64,000 bases of DNA from JAVBLY01 sp031553035 (GCA_031553035.1 JAVBLY010000003.1:248001-312000); one strand, 5' to 3'; shown: positions 36,981 through 46,620, counted from the first letter of the stretch. Translations and numbers: made by a program. The notes: generated by a model not told the origin, from the sequence alone.

Positions 36981-38090
36981 ATGGGAAAGCAGATACTCAT
37001 CTGTTCAACTATAATAGGCACAATTGAGGCTTTTTTGATACCTCATATTGAATTATTGCGAGATATGGATTATGAGGTAGATATAGCTGCAAATTGCGAT
37101 GGCTATTTAGGTAACCATGACCTGGATATGCTTATCAGAAACAGATATGATCTGCCATTTCAGAGAACACCATTCTCGAAAAAAAACTTGAAAGCGGGAA
37201 AAATTCTAAAGAAAATCGTTGCAAAAAACAAATACGATATCGTACATTTTCACACTCCCATTGCAAGTGCATTTGGGAGATTTTATATTAAAAGCTTGCG
37301 AAAAGATGGAACTAAAATTTTCTATACGGCCCACGGTTTTCATTTTTATAAAGGTGCACCGGCAAAGAACTGGATCATCTATTATCCAATGGAAAAATAT
37401 CTTTCACGATTTACAGACGTTCTTATCACGATCAATGAAGAAGATTATCAGCGAGCCAGTAAAAAACTCCATCAAAAGAAAATATATAAAATTCCCGGGG
37501 TAGGAATAGATATAAGAAAATTCACGGATGTGAATATAGATATTAACGCAAAGCGAAAAGAACTGTGTATTCCGGAAGATGCTTTCCTTCTTATTTCAGT
37601 CGGAGAATTGAATAAGAATAAAAATCATCGGATCATAATTGAAGCCATGGCTAAGATAAATGACAAAAAAATATATTATATTATTTGCGGTGAAGGAGCT
37701 GAAAGACCAAGTTTAGTTGAATTGGCTAGGTCATTAAATCTTAGTGATAACGTTATTTTGCTAGGCAGCAGGACGGATATCCCCGGATTACTAAAAGTAG
37801 CAGATTTGTTTGTTTTCCCCTCAAAACGTGAAGGGTTGCCTGTATCAGTGATGGAAGCCATGGCTAGCGGGTTGCCAGTTATTGCGTCGGATATTAGAGG
37901 GTGTAGGGATCTGATCGGAGCTGATAATGGAAGTCTAATCGAGAAAGGTGTTAGTGGATGGAGTGAATCCATAATGCAATATTGTTCTCTTTCTTCAAAA
38001 GACAACTTAAAAAAAACGAAGAATGATATCGACAAAATATCCATAAATGAAGTATTAGAGAAAATGGGGAAAATCTATGGGCAGCAATAA
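36981..38090 (+). CDS. Family 4 glycosyltransferase (EpsD-like)
   Basis: A 369-residue GT-B enzyme. TAHGFHFYKGAP in the N-terminal half and the E-x7-E motif region REGLPVSVMEAMASGLPVI in the C-terminal half mark the GT4 family and resemble capsule/EPS transferases that add to lipid-linked sugars. It begins 4 bases after prmC but its base composition is more AT-rich. It overlaps the next glycosyltransferase by 14 bases. Confidence 0.85.
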   Translation: MGKQILICSTIIGTIEAFLIPHIELLRDMDYEVDIAANCDGYLGNHDLDMLIRNRYDLPFQRTPFSKKNLKAGKILKKIVAKNKYDIVHFHTPIASAFGRFYIKSLRKDGTKIFYTAHGFHFYKGAPAKNWIIYYPMEKYLSRFTDVLITINEEDYQRASKKLHQKKIYKIPGVGIDIRKFTDVNIDINAKRKELCIPEDAFLLISVGELNKNKNHRIIIEAMAKINDKKIYYIICGEGAERPSLVELARSLNLSDNVILLGSRTDIPGLLKVADLFVFPSKREGLPVSVMEAMASGLPVIASDIRGCRDLIGADNGSLIEKGVSGWSESIMQYCSLSSKDNLKKTKNDIDKISINEVLEKMGKIYGQQ

Positions 38091-39198
38091 GAAAGTGAAA
38101 ATAACCCATATAATAACGGGATTGAATATGGGAGGAGCGGAGCACATGTTATATAAACTGCTAAAACACTCCTCTGATCATTTTGAACATTCGGTTATTT
38201 CGTTATCAGGGATAGGATATTATACGTCTAAAATTGAAGATTTAGGAATAAAAGTTTATTCTCTAAATATTAAAAAAAAGAATCCATTAACATGGGTCTT
38301 CCAAATAAAAAGTCTTTGTACGGATGCCGATATCATAGATAGCTGGATGTATCATTCAAATTTATTCTCTTATATAGTAGGGAAAAAAATGTTAAATAAA
38401 AAGGTCATATGGAATATAAGGCACAGTAATCTACGTCCTGAGGCAAATAAAAGAATGACACTTTGCATTATTCACTTATGTGCAAAGTTTTCGAATAACA
38501 TTGATGTGATTACGTATGATTCTCAAAAATCTATGGGAGTCCATGATAGCACAGGCTATGATAATAATCATGGTGTAGTAATTCCGGGAGGTTTTGAAAT
38601 AGATAAGTATCTTTATTCAGAAAAGAAAAGAGATAATATAAGGCATGAACTTGGAATTTCAAAAGACAAAAAAGTAATGTTAACCGTGGGAAGATGGGAT
38701 GTACAAAAAGGCTACTATTTTTTAATTATCGCTTTATCAATATTAAAAAAAACTACAGATGATTTTTTGATGTTGATGGTTGGTACAGGGCTATCAAATG
38801 ATAACAATTCTTTAGTGTCAATTGTAGAAGATAATAAATTGAGTGAAAAAATAATGTTACTTGGACCACGGGATGATATCCCTGCTATTCTATCATCTGC
38901 TGATATTTATATTTGTTCATCAATTGGAGAAAGTTTTTCTAACTCTATTGCTGAAGCAATGATATCCGGAATGACCTGCATTGTGACAGATGTAGGTGAT
39001 TCTGCAAAAATAATAGGTGAATTTGGCATATTAATTCCCAAAGAAAATTCAGAAAAAATGGCTGATGCCATATTGATATCACTTAACAAAAATGCACCAA
39101 GAAGTAAAAATGCAATGAAGTATATTGAGGATAACTATTCTATCAAAAAAATCTCTATAATATATCATGAACTATATAAAAAATTATTGTTAGGCTAG
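38077..39198 (+). CDS. Family 4 glycosyltransferase
   Basis: A 373-residue GT-B enzyme with ITGLNMGGAEHMLYKLL at the N-terminus, LTVGRWDVQKGYY at the start of the donor domain, and IGESFSNSIAEAMISG as the nucleotide-sugar motif. Sugar specificity is unknown. It overlaps the preceding gene by 14 bases. Markedly AT-rich. Confidence 0.85.
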   Translation: MGSNKKVKITHIITGLNMGGAEHMLYKLLKHSSDHFEHSVISLSGIGYYTSKIEDLGIKVYSLNIKKKNPLTWVFQIKSLCTDADIIDSWMYHSNLFSYIVGKKMLNKKVIWNIRHSNLRPEANKRMTLCIIHLCAKFSNNIDVITYDSQKSMGVHDSTGYDNNHGVVIPGGFEIDKYLYSEKKRDNIRHELGISKDKKVMLTVGRWDVQKGYYFLIIALSILKKTTDDFLMLMVGTGLSNDNNSLVSIVEDNKLSEKIMLLGPRDDIPAILSSADIYICSSIGESFSNSIAEAMISGMTCIVTDVGDSAKIIGEFGILIPKENSEKMADAILISLNKNAPRSKNAMKYIEDNYSIKKISIIYHELYKKLLLG

Positions 39199-39209
39199 AG
39201 GGTTTTTCT

Positions 39210-40364
39210 ATGAACATTGGATTATTAGTTCCAACAAACGGTTATGGCGGTGCTGAAAAACTGGTTGAAAGATTAGACAAGGGATTTAGCAAAAAGCATA
39301 ATGTTTATATTATCTATTATATGGATGTAAAAGGAGAATCTAATTATAATGATAATGTCTTTTTTTTGGACAAGAGTGTTGATAATGCGATTATAAAGCG
39401 CTTGATAAGGATATACAGATTAAATAGGATAAAAAAAGAAAAAGAATTAAATTTTTGTATAAGTTTTATGGAAGGACCAAACTTAGTAAACTATTTATCT
39501 GGAGAAAAAAATTGTAGAAAAATATTGACTTTGCATGGGAACTATTCAAGATCAACATTTTTAAAAAAAAATATAGTATTCAAACATATATATAAGCATA
39601 TTTTTAAATATGTTTATTCAAATGTAAACAAGGTCATTACTGTATCAAAAAAGAACAGAGAGTTATTCACAGATTTTTATAACCTGAAAAATGATAATTT
39701 CAACGTTATCTATAATATGGTAGATAAGGATGAGATATTAATAAAATGCAAAGAGCCAATACCAAAAAAGTACAAAGCATTATTTGACACAAAAAGCATA
39801 ATATCAATTTCTCGATTAGATGAAAATAAATGCATTTATGAATTAATCCTCACTTTTAATGAATTGAGTAAAAAGGAGGAAATTAATTTGATACTTTTAG
39901 GTGATGGTAATGATAGAAAAAGATTAGTAGAACTTGTAGATAGACTAAGCCTTAATGATAGGGTTTTCTTTCTTGGATTTAAAAATAATCCATATAAATA
40001 TATTGCATCATCATCAGTACTTGTTTTAAATTCAGAATATGAGGCACTTCCAAATACAATTGTTGAATCTATGATTTGCAAAACACCAGTGATATCCACA
40101 AATGCAATCTCTGGTCCATCAGAAATAATTTCTGATGGGAGCTATGAGCTTCCGTCTTCACTACATGAAAAATCAAATTGTGGGATGTTGATTCCTGTTC
40201 CAAAGAAAAATATATCATCCCCATTCTTAAAAATGGCTTTAGTTGAAATGCTATCTAATGAGAAGATTCGTACTCATTTTATAGATCAGGGATTTAAAAA
40301 GGCAATGCTGTTTGATACTGAATTGATACTGAAACAATGGGATCAAATTTTCAATGAAAAGTAA
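39210..40364 (+). CDS. Family 4 glycosyltransferase
   Basis: A 384-residue GT-B enzyme, N-terminus LLVPTNGYGGAEKLVERL, donor-domain motif SEYEALPNTIVESMICKTPVI, preceded by ISISRLDENKC. Specificity unknown. Very AT-rich with many AAA, ATA and TTA codons. Followed by a 118-base AT-rich gap with no recognisable gene. Confidence 0.83.
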   Translation: MNIGLLVPTNGYGGAEKLVERLDKGFSKKHNVYIIYYMDVKGESNYNDNVFFLDKSVDNAIIKRLIRIYRLNRIKKEKELNFCISFMEGPNLVNYLSGEKNCRKILTLHGNYSRSTFLKKNIVFKHIYKHIFKYVYSNVNKVITVSKKNRELFTDFYNLKNDNFNVIYNMVDKDEILIKCKEPIPKKYKALFDTKSIISISRLDENKCIYELILTFNELSKKEEINLILLGDGNDRKRLVELVDRLSLNDRVFFLGFKNNPYKYIASSSVLVLNSEYEALPNTIVESMICKTPVISTNAISGPSEIISDGSYELPSSLHEKSNCGMLIPVPKKNISSPFLKMALVEMLSNEKIRTHFIDQGFKKAMLFDTELILKQWDQIFNEK

Positions 40365-40482
40365 AATATGCACAAGAAGCAGTTTAATATAATAAAGGAA
40401 TAATAAATTTAGCCAGCAGATCAACTTTCTTTAATGAATATTGGTTATTTAGGCATAAAAGTGTTTGAGAGGGGTTGAACAA

Positions 40483-41301
40483 ATGAAGAAAATGACTAGT
40501 TTTGAAATTAAAAGTGAATTACTTAATATGTTAAAAGAATTTGATAAACTATGTGATCAAAAAGGATATCATTATTATCTGGCGTATGGAACATTAATAG
40601 GTGCAATTCGTGAAAAAGGGTTTATCCCGTGGGATGATGATATTGATATTCATATGCCACGAAAAGATTATGCAAAGCTAGTTGAGAATATTAATAATAA
40701 AGTATTACCAAATATAAATGTGATTTCTGCTCAAACAGATAACTCATTTAGTAATCATGCAAAAATATATTATGAGCAGACATATTTTGAGGAGCCGTCA
40801 CTAGAATATTCCATAAGCTCAAAATATAAGTATGGTCTTTTTATAGATATTTTCCCTCTGGATGGCCTTCCTTTAGATATAACTATTAGAAGGAGATTTT
40901 TAAAGAAAATATTGTTTTTGAAAAAAATGCGGTCTTATAAAATTACAAAAACAGATTATGAAAGACTTGGATTACTTAAATCTTTCTGTCGCAATACTAT
41001 AAAAATACTAATAAAACCTATTTCGTTAAAATTTATTGTAAATAAAATTGAAAAAATGTGTAAGACATATGATTATGATGTATGTGATGAAGTGAGTAAT
41101 CTATCGTTATCATATTCTACATGGGTTTATAAAAAAAAATGGTTTGGAAATGGGAAAGATAGCCCATTCGAAGGATACCCAGTCAAAGTACCGAATGAAT
41201 ATGATAAAGTGTTAAAAGCTATTTCTGATTTTGGTGACTATATGGTTGTTCCGGAAAAAAAAGACCGGAGGCCACCGCATGGTAATTACTATTATATATA
41301 A
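40483..41301 (+). CDS. LicD-family phosphotransferase
   Basis: A 272-residue protein with the nucleotidyltransferase-like core of LicD: YYLAYGTLIGAIREKGFIPWDDDIDIHMP, in which the Asp cluster of PWDDDIDI is the metal site. Relatives add phosphocholine, or in fungi and animals ribitol phosphate, to cell-surface glycans. A TTG at 40465 is in frame, but ATG 40483 is spaced 8 bases from GAGAGGGG. No choline uptake or activation genes are visible, so the group transferred is open. Confidence 0.8.
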   Translation: MKKMTSFEIKSELLNMLKEFDKLCDQKGYHYYLAYGTLIGAIREKGFIPWDDDIDIHMPRKDYAKLVENINNKVLPNINVISAQTDNSFSNHAKIYYEQTYFEEPSLEYSISSKYKYGLFIDIFPLDGLPLDITIRRRFLKKILFLKKMRSYKITKTDYERLGLLKSFCRNTIKILIKPISLKFIVNKIEKMCKTYDYDVCDEVSNLSLSYSTWVYKKKWFGNGKDSPFEGYPVKVPNEYDKVLKAISDFGDYMVVPEKKDRRPPHGNYYYI

Positions 41302-41439
41302 AGGATGAGTATTGGAATATATGCATTGATAATAGAAGTGAGTATGGCGATCAGATAAAAGAATTTTCAGTACATAATACAAGGTTTACATCCTGTTTAA
41401 GAGTGACAAAAATCTTGCGCTATATGAGGAGGATACTAA

Positions 41440-42504
41440 ATGAAAAATCCTACTATTAGTATAATTGTACCTGTTTATAACAAAGAAAAAAGAATAAAAA
41501 AATGTATCGATAGTTTGTTAGCTCAGACTTTTGAAAAATTTGAGCTTATTTTAATCAATGATGGATCAGTAGACAATAGCGGAGTCATATGTGACGAATA
41601 TAAAAATATTGATAATAGGGTAATTGTTTTTCATCAAGAAAACAAAGGTGTCGGTAGAGCTCGAAATTTTGGTATTAATAAAGCAAGAGGTGAGTATATT
41701 TGTTTTATTGATGCGGGCGATTATGTTGAAGATGACTTTCTGGCGGTATTACATACTCAAATAAAAAAAAATAATGTAGATGTTGTAGAATGTAGCTTTT
41801 ATTATGTATTAAAGGATAACATCGTGCCTAAATCGGATTCCCATGATATATTTAGAATAGAAAATAAAAATATTATATCTGCACTATTTGGAAGGTCAAA
41901 GGGAATAATGGCTATTGATAGTAGTCAGTATAATAAAGTAAATATTCATAATAGATTACTATCTTATACGGTTTGGAATAAACTATATTCCAGACAGTCA
42001 ATTAGTGGTATCAAGTTTAATGAAGGTTATCGATTTATACAAGAAGATATATTATTTAATCATGAAGTATTTTCTCAAATAAAGTCATTGATATATTTAG
42101 GTATCCCTAAATATTATTATATTGTAGAAACAGATAGCCTTTCACATAGTAAAATGAGTTTTGAACGATTGAAAGATCTATTAGTGGGATTAAAAATGTT
42201 ATTAAGAAATCAATTATCTATAAATGGATATGAAGACTCTCAAATAATGAATTACTATTATAATATGAATTACACTCTATTATATTCAGCCTTACTTGAC
42301 GGTCTTTACAAAAAAGGAGAGGACAAGGAAAATATAAAAAGAATATTGCAGAATCTTCAGGATATTAGTACAAAAGACGATTTTCGATCAACTTTCTTTC
42401 AAAAAATCTTGCTATACATATCGACAAAGAATTTATTATTTTCTTCATTACTTTGTCGCATTTTTTATAGATTTAAACGAGTGTTGAAAATGCCCAAAAA
42501 ATAA
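41440..42504 (+). CDS. Family 2 glycosyltransferase
   Basis: A 354-residue GT-A enzyme: ISIIVPVYNKEKRIKKCIDS, LINDGSVDNSGVICDEY, and CFIDAGDYVEDDF, where the usual second Asp of DSDD is replaced (DAGD). It resembles the GT2 at 22740 in length and layout and may be a diverged relative. A GGAGG ribosome site precedes it. It is the last gene of the AT-rich cluster. Confidence 0.83.
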   Translation: MKNPTISIIVPVYNKEKRIKKCIDSLLAQTFEKFELILINDGSVDNSGVICDEYKNIDNRVIVFHQENKGVGRARNFGINKARGEYICFIDAGDYVEDDFLAVLHTQIKKNNVDVVECSFYYVLKDNIVPKSDSHDIFRIENKNIISALFGRSKGIMAIDSSQYNKVNIHNRLLSYTVWNKLYSRQSISGIKFNEGYRFIQEDILFNHEVFSQIKSLIYLGIPKYYYIVETDSLSHSKMSFERLKDLLVGLKMLLRNQLSINGYEDSQIMNYYYNMNYTLLYSALLDGLYKKGEDKENIKRILQNLQDISTKDDFRSTFFQKILLYISTKNLLFSSLLCRIFYRFKRVLKMPKK

Positions 42505-42692
42505 GTATATTTCAAATTAACTTCTATGATGGGGCGTTGTTAACATAATAGGTAATCTGCTAAGGTTGGAACTAAGAAATCCTTGAGGAAAAGCATATGA
42601 CAAAGTAAAAGTAAAAATACTGGCTTTTATAATTATCAAGCCGAGTAACTATGAGTATCTGTCGCACATTATAATTTATTCAATAATATTGC
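42505..42692. other. AT-rich gap without a recognisable gene
   Basis: About 190 bases after the last glycosyltransferase. No open frame with a ribosome site, tRNA or stable terminator is apparent. It ends at the rpmE promoter and marks the right edge of the inserted glycan cluster. Confidence 0.5.
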
Positions 42693-42721
42693 TTGCACCT
42701 TTCAAAAACCGGGTATATAAT
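42693..42721 (+). promoter_or_regulatory. Sigma-A promoter of rpmE
   Basis: TTGCAC, 17-base spacer, TATAAT. Predicted transcript starts near 42728 with a leader of about 75 bases. This promoter would keep rpmE expression independent of the upstream glycan genes. Confidence 0.7.
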
Positions 42722-42754
42722 AAATAGGCTGAGTTTAAATAAAAACTTCAGATA

Positions 42755-42776
42755 GTGTACGAATATGACCGTACAC
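42755..42776 (+). other. Hairpin in the rpmE leader, candidate L31 autoregulatory site
   Basis: GTGTACG pairs with CGTACAC around an 8-base loop, inside the untranslated leader and 27 bases before the rpmE start. Structured leaders bound by the ribosomal protein are known for several such genes in Firmicutes; assignment here is by position and structure only. Confidence 0.4.
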
Positions 42777-42803
42777 GACAGATCATGAAGGGAGAGAAAA
42801 GAT

Positions 42804-43004
42804 ATGAAACAGGGTATACATCCAAAGTACAAAGACAGCAAAGTAACATGCGCTTGCGGTAATTCGTTCGAGACAAAGAGCATCAACGACGAAATAAAAC
42901 TGGAAGTATGTTCACATTGCCACCCTTTCTTCACCGGCCAGCAAAAGTCAGCAACTCGAGGCGGCCGAGTCGAAAAATTCAAAAACAAGTACAAAATGGA
43001 CTAA
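42804..43004 (+). CDS. rpmE: 50S ribosomal protein L31, zinc-binding form
   Basis: A 66-residue L31 with four cysteines in CACGN and VCSHCHPFFTGQQ, the zinc-ribbon (C+) form rather than the zinc-free paralogue. The AAGGGAGAG ribosome site is strong. It has its own promoter and terminator, so it is mostly transcribed alone. In many Clostridia rpmE sits near rho and prfA, as here once the glycan insertion is discounted. Confidence 0.95.
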   Translation: MKQGIHPKYKDSKVTCACGNSFETKSINDEIKLEVCSHCHPFFTGQQKSATRGGRVEKFKNKYKMD

Positions 43005-43011
43005 GACGCAG

Positions 43012-43042
43012 AAACCGGAATTCACATTCCGGTTTTTTATTT
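43012..43042 (+). terminator. Rho-independent terminator after rpmE
   Basis: AAACCGGAAT, a TCAC loop, and ATTCCGGTTT form a 10-bp stem followed by a T-rich run. Confidence 0.88.
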
Positions 43043-43139
43043 GCAGAAAAGTGCCGTATATTGACGTTCAAAGTTATAAAACATCTTGGTAAGAAACATG
43101 TTGTATTATGCTAAATCGCCAGGATGCTATTCATCTAGG

Positions 43140-43168
43140 TTGGAAACCAACATTTAAAATGATATAAT
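43140..43168 (+). promoter_or_regulatory. Sigma-A promoter of prfA
   Basis: TTGGAA, 17-base spacer, TATAAT, about 40 bases before ATG 43211. Confidence 0.7.
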
Positions 43169-43210
43169 GTTTAATTAGATTTATACCAAACGAAACGGAG
43201 AAAAAAATTA

Positions 43211-44278
43211 ATGTTCGACAAATTAGATTTTACAGTTGAAAAGTACAAAGACTTATCGGAAAAAGCCTCGGATCCCAAGATAATCGATGATCAGCCCACT
43301 TGGCAGAAGATCGTCAAGGAGATGGGCGAACTTGAACCTATAGTTAAAAAATATACCGAATACAAGCAGGCCAAGGAAGGTCTGGTAGGCACAAAGGAAA
43401 TGCTTGAAGACGGCGGTCTTGATGCAGACGAAAAAGAACTCTTCAAGGAAGAACTCAAGGATCTTGAAAGCAAAATAGAAATATATTCTGATGAGTTAAG
43501 AATACTGCTTCTTCCAAAAGATCCTAACGATGAAAAGAATGTAATTCTTGAGGTAAGAGCAGGTACTGGCGGTGAGGAAGCCAGTCTTTTCGGAAGCGAT
43601 CTTCTGAGGATGTATATGCGATATGCAGAACGTCACGGATACAAGACTGAGATGATGGATTTAAATGATACCGGATTAGGAGGAATCAAAGAAGCCATAG
43701 TCCTGATCAAAGGCAAGGGTGCATATTCCAGACTCAAATACGAAAGCGGAGTACACAGAGTCCAGCGTGTCCCTGAGACAGAATCCAGCGGCAGGGTCCA
43801 CACATCGGCAGCTACCATTGCTGTGCTTCCAGAAGTCGATGATGTTGAGATCGAGATTGATCCAAATGATGTGAGGGTCGATGTATTCAGATCCTCTGGC
43901 AACGGTGGTCAATCGGTCAATACCACGGATTCGGCGGTGAGACTTACTCATGAGCCGACAGGCATCGTCGTTTCATGTCAGGATGAAAAGTCCCAGATCA
44001 AAAACAAGGACAAGGCCTTTAAAGTATTAAGAGCCCGTCTTTATGAAGCAAAGATGGAAGAGCAAAACAAAGAAAGATCTGATGCCCGAAAGAGCCAGGT
44101 AGGCTCAGGCGACAGAAGCGAACGAATAAGAACATATAATTTCCCTCAGGGCCGGGTGTCGGACCACAGAATAAACATGACCATATACAAACTGGATAAT
44201 TTTATGGATGGTGACATGGATGAAATTATCGATGCATTGATCACCAACGATCAGGCAGAGAAAATGAGGGATTTTTAA
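43211..44278 (+). CDS. prfA: Peptide chain release factor 1
   Basis: A 355-residue release factor for UAA and UAG. The peptidyl-hydrolysis GGQ is at residues 232-234 in SGNGGQSVNTTDSAV, and the stop-codon-reading tripeptide is PET in RVPETESSGRVHTS, typical of RF1 (RF2 has SPF). The glutamine is the target of PrmC. Its stop overlaps the next ATG (TAATG). Confidence 0.96.
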   Translation: MFDKLDFTVEKYKDLSEKASDPKIIDDQPTWQKIVKEMGELEPIVKKYTEYKQAKEGLVGTKEMLEDGGLDADEKELFKEELKDLESKIEIYSDELRILLLPKDPNDEKNVILEVRAGTGGEEASLFGSDLLRMYMRYAERHGYKTEMMDLNDTGLGGIKEAIVLIKGKGAYSRLKYESGVHRVQRVPETESSGRVHTSAATIAVLPEVDDVEIEIDPNDVRVDVFRSSGNGGQSVNTTDSAVRLTHEPTGIVVSCQDEKSQIKNKDKAFKVLRARLYEAKMEEQNKERSDARKSQVGSGDRSERIRTYNFPQGRVSDHRINMTIYKLDNFMDGDMDEIIDALITNDQAEKMRDF

Positions 44279-45339
44279 TGAAGACGAAAGTATATAATGT
44301 TAGTACGCTGACAAATGAGAATCTGGAAGAGGCCTTCGTCTATGGAGTGGAAACTACTCAGAGGGCAGTGGAGAAAGACCAGAAGGAAATACAGAAGGCA
44401 GCAGATGTAATTAAACAAGGCGGCCTGGTTGCATTCCCTACGGAAACAGTCTACGGTCTGGGAGCCGATGCCATGAATGAAGATGCCGTTAAAAAAATAT
44501 ATGAAGCAAAGGGCAGACCTTCAGACAATCCGATGATCGTTCATATCGCAAGGGCAAGTGACATTGGTCAATTGACACCTATGCTTTCTTCGGACGTAGT
44601 CAAATTGGCCGATTCATTCTGGCCGGGACCTCTCACATTGGTACTTCCAAAGAAAGATACAGTCCCGGATATGACTACCGGAGGACTTGATACCGTTGCC
44701 ATCAGGATCCCGGACGATCCGGTAGCCACTGAACTCATCAGGCTTGCAGATACTCCGATAGCTGCGCCAAGCGCCAATCTTTCAGGCAAACCCAGCCCTA
44801 CAAAAGCGGAACATGTAATCGAAGATCTTGATGGCATAGTAGATGTAATTCTGGCGGGACATGACAGCCGGATAGGAATCGAATCAACTGTGCTGGATCT
44901 TACAGTCGAACCGCCGACTATACTGAGACCGGGGATAATAACTGCCGAACAGATCGAAGCCGCAATCAACAAAAAAGTGGTTATGGCAGACGACATTTCT
45001 GATACCGACGGCAGTCCCAAGTCGCCGGGCACAAAATACAAGCACTACAGCCCTAAAGCAGAAATGCTGGTGGTAGAAGGACAGAGAAACAAGGTCGAGT
45101 CTGAGATCAAAAGGCTAAAAAAGCTGAATGAAGATCAAGGACTCAAAGTGGGAGTCATGCTCTTTGAAGAGCAGGCATTTATCGAAGCCGCTCATGATTT
45201 TTTTGCCGATTTGAGAAAGCTGGATAGCGAAGGTGTGGACATGATACTTGCTGGAGCCCTCAGCGACAAGGACGGTGTCGGTTTTGCGGTAATGAACAGA
45301 ATGATGAAAAGTGCCGGATATAATATTGTGAAAGTTTAA
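44278..45339 (+). CDS. L-threonylcarbamoyladenylate synthase (Sua5/YwlC type)
   Basis: A 353-residue Sua5, making threonylcarbamoyl-AMP for the t6A modification of ANN-decoding tRNAs. The YrdC domain (about residues 35-235) shows GGLVAFPTETVYGLG, KGRPSDNP and SANLSGKPSPT; a linker with the SPGTKYKHYSP motif leads to the C-terminal Sua5 domain. The ~30 residues ahead of the YrdC core are slightly longer than usual. Overlaps prfA by one base. Confidence 0.92.
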   Translation: MKTKVYNVSTLTNENLEEAFVYGVETTQRAVEKDQKEIQKAADVIKQGGLVAFPTETVYGLGADAMNEDAVKKIYEAKGRPSDNPMIVHIARASDIGQLTPMLSSDVVKLADSFWPGPLTLVLPKKDTVPDMTTGGLDTVAIRIPDDPVATELIRLADTPIAAPSANLSGKPSPTKAEHVIEDLDGIVDVILAGHDSRIGIESTVLDLTVEPPTILRPGIITAEQIEAAINKKVVMADDISDTDGSPKSPGTKYKHYSPKAEMLVVEGQRNKVESEIKRLKKLNEDQGLKVGVMLFEEQAFIEAAHDFFADLRKLDSEGVDMILAGALSDKDGVGFAVMNRMMKSAGYNIVKV

Positions 45340-45414
45340 GGTTATGGTGGAGCATTACCTTTAAAAGATGAACCCATACCCGGATTATCTATAAGGATTT
45401 AGAAGGAGACCCAA

Positions 45415-45846
45415 ATGAAAATAGCACTAGCCGCCGATCACGGCGGGTACGACCTAAAGGAAGAAATCAAAAATTATTTATGGGATGAAGGTCATGAGGT
45501 CGTAGACCTCGGAACAGACTCATGTGAGTCAGTGGACTATCCTGAATACGGCAGGCGATGCTCGGAAGCAGTCGTTAATGGCGAAGTGGAAAGAGGTATC
45601 GTTTTCTGCGGAACAGGCGTAGGAATATCAATTGCCGCCAACAAAGTCAAAGGAGCAAGATGCTCACTTTGCACAAGCAATATAATGGCAGAGATGACTA
45701 GAAAGCATAACGATGCCAATGTCCTAGCTCTGGGCGGCAGAATCACTTCCTTTGAGAATGCCAGAGAAATCACGGATATTTGGTTAGGAACCGAGTTTGA
45801 AGGCGGCAGGCACCAGAGACGGGTCGATCAACTGGATTCAATGTAG
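45415..45846 (+). CDS. rpiB: Ribose-5-phosphate isomerase B
   Basis: A 143-residue RpiB interconverting ribose- and ribulose-5-phosphate (relatives also act on other aldose phosphates). ALAADHGGYDLKEEI starts the chain and the catalytic base is Cys65 in VFCGTGVGIS. A GAAGGAG ribosome site precedes it. It lies in the usual Firmicutes order sua5-rpiB-upp. Confidence 0.93.
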   Translation: MKIALAADHGGYDLKEEIKNYLWDEGHEVVDLGTDSCESVDYPEYGRRCSEAVVNGEVERGIVFCGTGVGISIAANKVKGARCSLCTSNIMAEMTRKHNDANVLALGGRITSFENAREITDIWLGTEFEGGRHQRRVDQLDSM

Positions 45847-45941
45847 CGCGCAAAGGACATAGCCGCCCAAAACCGAAACTTAACAAAAGATTTAAACTCC
45901 AATTCGGGAGTTCATATATAGAATAAAACAGGAGGCGAAAA

Positions 45942-46571
45942 ATGGGAAAAGTATACGTATTCGATCATCCGTTAATTCAGCATAAGGTCGCTATGATAAG
46001 AGATAAGAATACCAACGTCAAGGACTTCAGAGAGCTGGTAAAAGAGATCACTCTTCTTATGGGGTTCGAGGCCACAAGAGACCTGCCTCTTCAGGATGCA
46101 GAGATCGAAACCCCTATGGAGAAGACCAAGGTCAAGATGCTGACTCAGAACGACCTGGCGATAGTGCCTATTTTAAGAGCAGGGCTGGGCATGGTAGATG
46201 GATTTCTTTCACTGGTGCCTAATGCAAAAGTCGGCTTTGTCGGTCTTTACAGAGATCACGACACCCATAAACCGGTGGAATATTATTGCAAGCTTCCTGA
46301 AGATATAGATAAGAGAAAGGTCCTGGTTCTGGATCCTATGCTGGCAACCGGCGGTTCTGCCGCAGCGGCTGTGGATCTCATCAAGGAAAAAGGAGGAAAA
46401 GACATCAGCTTCCTCTGCCTCATAGCGGCACCTGACGGAATAGACGTAATGCAGAAGGCTCATCCTGATGTAGACATATATATTGCGGCCAAGGACAGCC
46501 ATCTTAACGCAGATAAATATATAGTCCCCGGACTGGGCGACGCAGGCGACAGGATCTACGGCACAAAGTAG
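45942..46571 (+). CDS. upp: Uracil phosphoribosyltransferase
   Basis: A 209-residue salvage enzyme making UMP from uracil and PRPP. The PRPP-binding loop is DPMLATGGSA; ILRAGLGMVDG and the C-terminal GLGDAGDRIYGTK are family signatures. AGGAGG ribosome site. The 95-base gap before it contains a short AACTCC/GGAGTT hairpin without a T-run. Confidence 0.95.
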   Translation: MGKVYVFDHPLIQHKVAMIRDKNTNVKDFRELVKEITLLMGFEATRDLPLQDAEIETPMEKTKVKMLTQNDLAIVPILRAGLGMVDGFLSLVPNAKVGFVGLYRDHDTHKPVEYYCKLPEDIDKRKVLVLDPMLATGGSAAAAVDLIKEKGGKDISFLCLIAAPDGIDVMQKAHPDVDIYIAAKDSHLNADKYIVPGLGDAGDRIYGTK

Positions 46572-46620
46572 AACCGATCTAAACGATTTTTTACAGAAAC
46601 TAAACAGAAAGAGAATTATA

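Noticed and set aside
41302..41439. Remnant of a gene between the LicD-like and GT2 genes
   Set aside because: An ATG at 41306 after AAAGG gives only 17 codons; no similarity to neighbouring genes is visible, so it is treated as spacer.
45895..45913. Hairpin AACTCC/GGAGTT before upp as a terminator or PyrR site
   Set aside because: Stem is only 6 bp with no T-run, and no PyrR anti-antiterminator structure is apparent.
46572..46620. T-box riboswitch before tyrS
   Set aside because: Only 49 bases separate upp and tyrS, too short for a T-box, and no specifier or T-box sequence is visible.
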